From: Janthinobacterium aquaticum
Lineage (GTDB): Bacteria; Pseudomonadota; Gammaproteobacteria; Burkholderiales; Burkholderiaceae_D
Reading direction: 5' to 3'
Assembly (NCBI RefSeq): GCF_009208565.1
Contig: NZ_WFLK01000002.1
Location: forward strand, 310,001-374,000
DNA length: 64,000 nt
A program made the position numbers and the translations under genes. Shown here piece by piece: positions 59,851 to 64,000 of this stretch. Below the pieces are notes generated by a model. The model made no database searches, was not told the DNA's origin, and worked only from the letters and a program-made list of their open reading frames with translations. The number at the start of each line of letters is the position of its first letter. Positions within the stretch are counted from its first letter, which is position 1.

Positions 59851-61461
59851 TTACATTTCATCAGGAACTTGCCGCCGTGCTTCAGCTGTCGTATTAACGG
59901 TCATGGACTTCATCGCGTGCTGATAAAAAGCCGGCGACAGGTGATAGCGATCCAGGTGCCACAAACCGTTACCCAGGCCGTCGCGCTTCGTCGTTGCCGC
60001 GTGGATGTCAAGGAAATGCCATTGACGGCTGCGTGCTCCGGCTTTCAGCAAGGAATTTGCGCGGCGAATCATGGTGATAAAACCCTGTTTGTCGCCCGGA
60101 TTACGGCGATCCGTCAAGTCATAACCGGGGGCGGGAATGCCCTGAATGGTAATCGAAGAAAATTTGCGCCCTGGTAATACCTTATCCAGAAAGGAAAAGT
60201 AGCCGCTCACGGTCAGATCCATCAGGTCGTTCAATGCTGTATTGGTGCGTACCGCCGCCTTCCACATGCCTTCCACTGGACGGCAATCGATCTCACCTAT
60301 CGTCAGTAGCAAGGGGCCATTGTCGATGTCGTTCAGGTGACTGAGAAGGCGTTGTTTGTAGGCGTTTTCGCCAAGCTTTGCAAGGTGATGCATTTGCACT
60401 CCCATGACAAACCTGGCACGAGCCTGGACGAGTTGCCCGTGCCAGTCAAACACGCTGTTTGCAGGCGACAGGCAATGTGACTCGCCAATTACATTGAGCG
60501 TTACAAGTGGAACTGGCAAGGATGCACAAGGAGTGCTTGTTTGAGCCAATTGAAGCACGTAGCGGTAGAAGACCCGCATGGCACGGTCTGCATCGATATC
60601 TGGTAATGACTCAAAATCGGTATGTTGGCCTGCGATTTCCATCACGGTATCGACGTTGCCATCCAGCCATGCCTGTAGCATGGCGTAGCAGGCGAGCAGT
60701 CCTTGATACCGGCGATCAAGACGCCAGAATTTGGCAAAAAAGGCCAGATCGTTGTGCAATTGTTTTTTACTGTTGCCAGACGAAATAAGCTCAGTGAGCC
60801 ACTGATTTATAGTAGGTATATCCAGCTCTTCTGAGGCGACGGCACGATGTGCGCCCGCACGAAGAATGCCGATGGCCCTCTCAAATTGGCCGGCTGCATT
60901 GAGCGCGTGGACCCAGGCGCTCTTCAGACATGAGCTATCACGTACCGTTGGCGGCAACGTGCGAAGAAAAAGCAAGGCGTCTTCCTGGCGGTGTAGCCTG
61001 CAGAGCAAATCACTTTTTTCGGCACACAGGGCGGCAATATCAGGAAAAATAGCGAGCGCAGCATCGATTACTGCCAAAGCGCCATTCCAATTTCGCTGGC
61101 TTTTCAGCAGCCGGCACAATTCGTGGTATCCCTGCAGTTGCATTGGCGCGATGTTGAGTATCTGGTGATATGTTGCTATTGCCGTCATTTCATCGCCGCG
61201 GTTGCTTTCAATGGAAGCCTTAACGGTCAATGCCTGAATGTGATCGGTTTCGATAGCGAGTGCCACCTCCACCCAGCGCATTGCCAGATCTGTCTGCATC
61301 CGGTCGCGCAGTGCTGTGGCAATGTCAGCAGCAATAGCGCTGGTTGCACCGTGTACAGCAATCCGCTCAAGCACTTCCAGAAGTGCGCGGGCGGTCTGAT
61401 CTGGCGACGGCTCAAGCAAGGCACATGTTTGCCAGCATAGACAGTGTAATTGATTCGGCAT
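59851..61461 (-). CDS. TPR protein with C-terminal SGNH-like domain
   Basis: A 536-residue protein. Residues ~30-300 are helical TPR-like repeats. The C-terminal ~220 residues carry SGNH-hydrolase-like blocks: NVIGESHCL (GES at 326-328, in place of GDS), LTIGEIDCR (389-394, where the GxN block is usually found) and LDRYHLSP near the C-terminus (DxxH). An acyl-esterase or acyl-transferase-type fold acting on carbohydrate is plausible, but residue changes mean activity is uncertain. The start follows GGAG. It lies 62 bases after the upstream GT41 gene and may help present substrates. Confidence 0.72.
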   Translation of the reverse strand: MPNQLHCLCWQTCALLEPSPDQTARALLEVLERIAVHGATSAIAADIATALRDRMQTDLAMRWVEVALAIETDHIQALTVKASIESNRGDEMTAIATYHQILNIAPMQLQGYHELCRLLKSQRNWNGALAVIDAALAIFPDIAALCAEKSDLLCRLHRQEDALLFLRTLPPTVRDSSCLKSAWVHALNAAGQFERAIGILRAGAHRAVASEELDIPTINQWLTELISSGNSKKQLHNDLAFFAKFWRLDRRYQGLLACYAMLQAWLDGNVDTVMEIAGQHTDFESLPDIDADRAMRVFYRYVLQLAQTSTPCASLPVPLVTLNVIGESHCLSPANSVFDWHGQLVQARARFVMGVQMHHLAKLGENAYKQRLLSHLNDIDNGPLLLTIGEIDCRPVEGMWKAAVRTNTALNDLMDLTVSGYFSFLDKVLPGRKFSSITIQGIPAPGYDLTDRRNPGDKQGFITMIRRANSLLKAGARSRQWHFLDIHAATTKRDGLGNGLWHLDRYHLSPAFYQHAMKSMTVNTTAEARRQVPDEM

Positions 61462-61523
61462 CTCGGGCTCCGGAAAAATGGCAGGGCGGATTGAGCAGTC
61501 AGGCCACGGTCACTGAGTCAATA

Positions 61524-64000
61524 TCATTCGCAGCCGATATTTCCCGGCTTTGCCACATTAAATGCCTTTGCGGGGTACCCTGCACACCAGTTGCGCCAGA
61601 TGACACGCATGGCGCTTTCCAGGCCGGCGGCAATGACCGCAGGTTGGCAAGCGGCAGAATGTTTCAACCTGTCGCGCAGTTCAGTACGCAAATCGGCGAT
61701 GGCGACGATATCGCCAGCAATCTGTTTCCCTTTGGTAATAAAATCCTCTTTATCATCGGCAATAAATTCAGCGAGTCCTACGTGGTGGCAAATAGCCGCA
61801 CCTACTCGCCCGGGCAGCGTCGGCCCCATCATGGTCAAGGTCGGCACACCCATCCACAATGCGTGCAATGTTGTCGTGCCACCGTTGTAGGGGAAAGTAT
61901 CGAGGCAGACATCGACGAGGTGATGTAAGGCCAGATAATCTTGGCTATTGGTAAAAGTAAAGAAGGTGAGGCGGTTCGCGGCGATACCTTCCCGCTTGAA
62001 CCATGCCCGGAACCTATCGCTGGTCTGATGGTTAGGCATGCCACCTAAAACCATCTTTGCATCTGGTACGGCGCGCAGCAATGCCGACCAGCGTTCTATG
62101 ACATCGAGACTCAATTTACTGGCACGGTTAAAACTGCCGAAAGTGATGTAGCCATTGCTTATGGCGGGCGCCGGGTTGACATTCGGTGCATCAGGCGAAG
62201 GGAGGAACACAGCACTGGCAGGCAGGCGCACCAGTTTTTCGCTGAACTGGCTGTCAAACACGCCGGGCGGCGAGTAATAGCGGTCTGCCAGAAAATAATC
62301 CATTGCCTGCAAACCAGTCGTTCCCGGATACCCGATCCAGCTGACCTGCAGCGGCGCAGGCTTGCGCGCAAACACCGGTAGCCGGTTAAAACCCGTATGG
62401 CCCGACAGGTCGATCAGGATGTCGATGGCGTCGCTGGTGATCAGTTGTGTCAGCTCTGCATGAGTCAGCTTTTCAACCTGACGCCAGACGCTGACGAGTC
62501 CATGCAAGTGACGGCTGACGACATCATCATGAAAACTGTTGGCATAAGCAAAGATTTCCAGGCGCGGCGATTGTGCAAGGTGCTCGAGCACCGGTGTGAT
62601 GAAATTGGCCACCGCATGCTTGTAGAGGTCGGCAGAAACGAAACCGATGCGCAGACGCCGCTCCGGCTCGCGCGTATTACTATGCGCAGGCCAGTTGGCG
62701 AGATGCGGCGTCTCGAAGTGCGCAGCATAGCGCATGTGTTCGGCAAACAGCGCCTTGGCGTCCACGTCCTGGCTGTGCGTGAGGTAGAACAGCAGGTTGC
62801 TATGCAATTCTTCCCAGTCTGGATTGATCTTGATTGCAGCACGCGAGCTCGAGATAGCCTGGTCGATACGTCCGAGCTGCGCCAGCGTCGAACTGAGATT
62901 GACATGCGCCCGACGGTTTTGCGGCTCGAACCGGACAGCTTTTTCAAACGCCTTGACGGCTTCGTCAAGGCGACCCATTTGCGTCAGGCAGACACCGAGG
63001 TTGACATGCGCGGATGCCGATTTGGGTCCCAGCTTTACGGCAAGCCGGCAACTGTCCAGTGCTGCCTTCGATTGCCCCATGGTATTGAGGATAGCCGCGA
63101 TGTTGTTGTGGGTGACCGGATTGTCAGGCGCCAGCTCCAGCACCTTACGGAACGACGCCAGCGCCTGCTCGAACTGGCCATCGTCTTCCTGCGCAATGCC
63201 CATATTGTTGAGGGCCTCGATATTTTTCGGTTCGAGCAGCAGCGCTGCTTGATAAATAGCAATAGCCTGCCCCTGGCGGCGAGTTTCGCGCAGCAGGTCG
63301 GCATAGTGCAGCATGGGTGCGGCAACGGTTGAATCCATGGCGATCGCTTGCCGGTAGGCGTTTTCTGCCTCGGCGGTTTCGCCGGTGGCGTGCAGGCTGC
63401 GTCCCAGGCCATGAAAGTGCGCGGCGATAGCGTTGGGTTGAGCCGTTGCCTTGCGATAACTGAGTACGGCTTCGGCGTTGCGATCAAGCCTGAACAATAC
63501 GTTGCCCATGCCGCCATGGGCCATGGCATTGCCGGGCTCACTTTGCAGTGCCGCCGCATAGCTGCGCATGGCCGGCTCTGGACGGTTGAGCGCCACATGT
63601 ACATCGCCCAGCTTGCAGTGCAGTTCGGCTGCATCAGGCGCCAGCGCCAGCGCCTGCTGATAGCTCGCTTGCGCGGCCTGGTACTGGCCCTGCGCCTGCT
63701 GCATATCGCCTTTTCCTGCCAATGCCATCAGCAGCGACGGATCGATTTCCAGTGCGCCACGGTAGCATTCTGCCGCTTCTTTCAGGTGCCCTTGCGCCTG
63801 CAGCGCGTCGCCCAGTCGCGACAGCGCTTCGGCGTAGGCAGGTGCCAGTTCCAGCGCGCGCATAAAGCAGGCCATGGCTTGTTCAGGCTGTCCGTTGTCC
63901 ATCTGGGCGCAACCGAGGCGCACTTGCGCTTCGGCGTCGCTTGGTGCCAGCGCCGCCGCTTCTTGCAGGGCGGGTACGGCGTCCTTGCCGGCGATTTGCA
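61524..64000 (-). CDS. TPR-GT41 O-GlcNAc-transferase-like protein, 5' end outside window
   Basis: At least 825 residues lie in the window; the frame stays open to the right edge, so the true start is beyond 64000. Many TPR repeats (about 11 visible) precede the GT41 domain: LRIGFVSADLYKHAVANFI, DILIDLSGHTGFNRLPVFARKPAPLQVSWIGYPG, YITFGSFNRASKLSLDVIERW, DVCLDTFPYNGGTTTLHALWMGVPTLTM. A GTG near 63921-63923 is not the start: upstream codons continue a TPR repeat. It is a close paralogue of the GT41 protein at 48165. It probably glycosylates flagellin or another flagellar protein. Confidence 0.9.
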   Translation of the reverse strand, partial: QIAGKDAVPALQEAAALAPSDAEAQVRLGCAQMDNGQPEQAMACFMRALELAPAYAEALSRLGDALQAQGHLKEAAECYRGALEIDPSLLMALAGKGDMQQAQGQYQAAQASYQQALALAPDAAELHCKLGDVHVALNRPEPAMRSYAAALQSEPGNAMAHGGMGNVLFRLDRNAEAVLSYRKATAQPNAIAAHFHGLGRSLHATGETAEAENAYRQAIAMDSTVAAPMLHYADLLRETRRQGQAIAIYQAALLLEPKNIEALNNMGIAQEDDGQFEQALASFRKVLELAPDNPVTHNNIAAILNTMGQSKAALDSCRLAVKLGPKSASAHVNLGVCLTQMGRLDEAVKAFEKAVRFEPQNRRAHVNLSSTLAQLGRIDQAISSSRAAIKINPDWEELHSNLLFYLTHSQDVDAKALFAEHMRYAAHFETPHLANWPAHSNTREPERRLRIGFVSADLYKHAVANFITPVLEHLAQSPRLEIFAYANSFHDDVVSRHLHGLVSVWRQVEKLTHAELTQLITSDAIDILIDLSGHTGFNRLPVFARKPAPLQVSWIGYPGTTGLQAMDYFLADRYYSPPGVFDSQFSEKLVRLPASAVFLPSPDAPNVNPAPAISNGYITFGSFNRASKLSLDVIERWSALLRAVPDAKMVLGGMPNHQTSDRFRAWFKREGIAANRLTFFTFTNSQDYLALHHLVDVCLDTFPYNGGTTTLHALWMGVPTLTMMGPTLPGRVGAAICHHVGLAEFIADDKEDFITKGKQIAGDIVAIADLRTELRDRLKHSAACQPAVIAAGLESAMRVIWRNWCAGYPAKAFNVAKPGNIGCE

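Noticed and set aside
63921..63923. GTG as the start of the right-edge GT41 gene
   Set aside because: Codons upstream to the window edge continue a TPR repeat in the same frame with no stop, so the gene is longer than the window shows.
1..64000. CRISPR arrays, tRNA, rRNA, insertion sequences, phage genes
   Set aside because: Looked for direct-repeat arrays, cloverleaf-like segments, transposase motifs and terminal inverted repeats; none found beyond the two REP-like elements and short repeats listed.

Overview
The window is GC-rich, tightly packed DNA, most likely from a beta-proteobacterium related to Oxalobacteraceae (Janthinobacterium/Massilia/Duganella type). That placement is inferred from overall protein character; there is no rRNA or tRNA here to confirm it. 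No CRISPR array, tRNA, rRNA or insertion sequence was seen.

Region 1 (1-13.1 kb) is ordinary chromosome with one visitor. It holds the start of a PbpG-type D,D-peptidase, a LytS/LytTR-type two-component pair, a molybdate-binding-type TOBE protein, a sulfate-binding protein, a GNAT acetyltransferase, a class II glutamine amidotransferase, a degenerate EAL protein, a Tat-exported DUF882 lipoprotein, a LysR regulator overlapping a PACE-type efflux protein, and a GT2 glycosyltransferase. Inserted in it is a two-gene AAA ATPase/TOPRIM-like module (2767-4724). Its ATPase gene is AT-richer than its surroundings. The pair looks like a PARIS- or OLD-type anti-phage system.

Region 2 (13.2-47.9 kb) is a single contiguous, nearly complete flagellar locus. 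The minus-strand run fliE-F-G-H-I-J-D-S-T-K-L-A-motA-motB-flgM-flgN, the divergent fliM-N-P-Q-R-flhB-flhA run, and flgA divergent from flgB-L reproduce the layout of lateral (Laf/Flag-2) flagellar systems. Flagellin (fliC) and a second FliK-like protein lie at the flhA end. The cluster has no fliO, no lafK-type activator and no chemotaxis genes. FlgJ is split into two genes far apart, and FliM is strongly divergent. The spot where lafK normally sits is a 522-bp non-coding gap that carries a good sigma-54 promoter match facing fliE.

Region 3 (48.2-64 kb), all on the minus strand and directly upstream of fliC, is a probable flagellin glycosylation island. Two large TPR/GT41 (O-GlcNAc-transferase-like) proteins flank a nine-gene, mostly overlapping operon plus a TPR/SGNH-like protein. 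The operon encodes a VioA-like sugar aminotransferase, a WbqC-family protein, two methyltransferases, a sugar-nucleotide-type dehydratase/epimerase, an ATP-grasp ligase, a metallophosphoesterase and two tandem beta-propeller glycosidase-like proteins. My working model is that the operon makes a methylated, N-acylated amino sugar (viosamine-like) and the GT41 proteins attach it to Ser/Thr in the Ala/Thr-rich centre of the neighbouring flagellin. The ATPase/TOPRIM pair and this glycan island are the two best candidates for undescribed biology.
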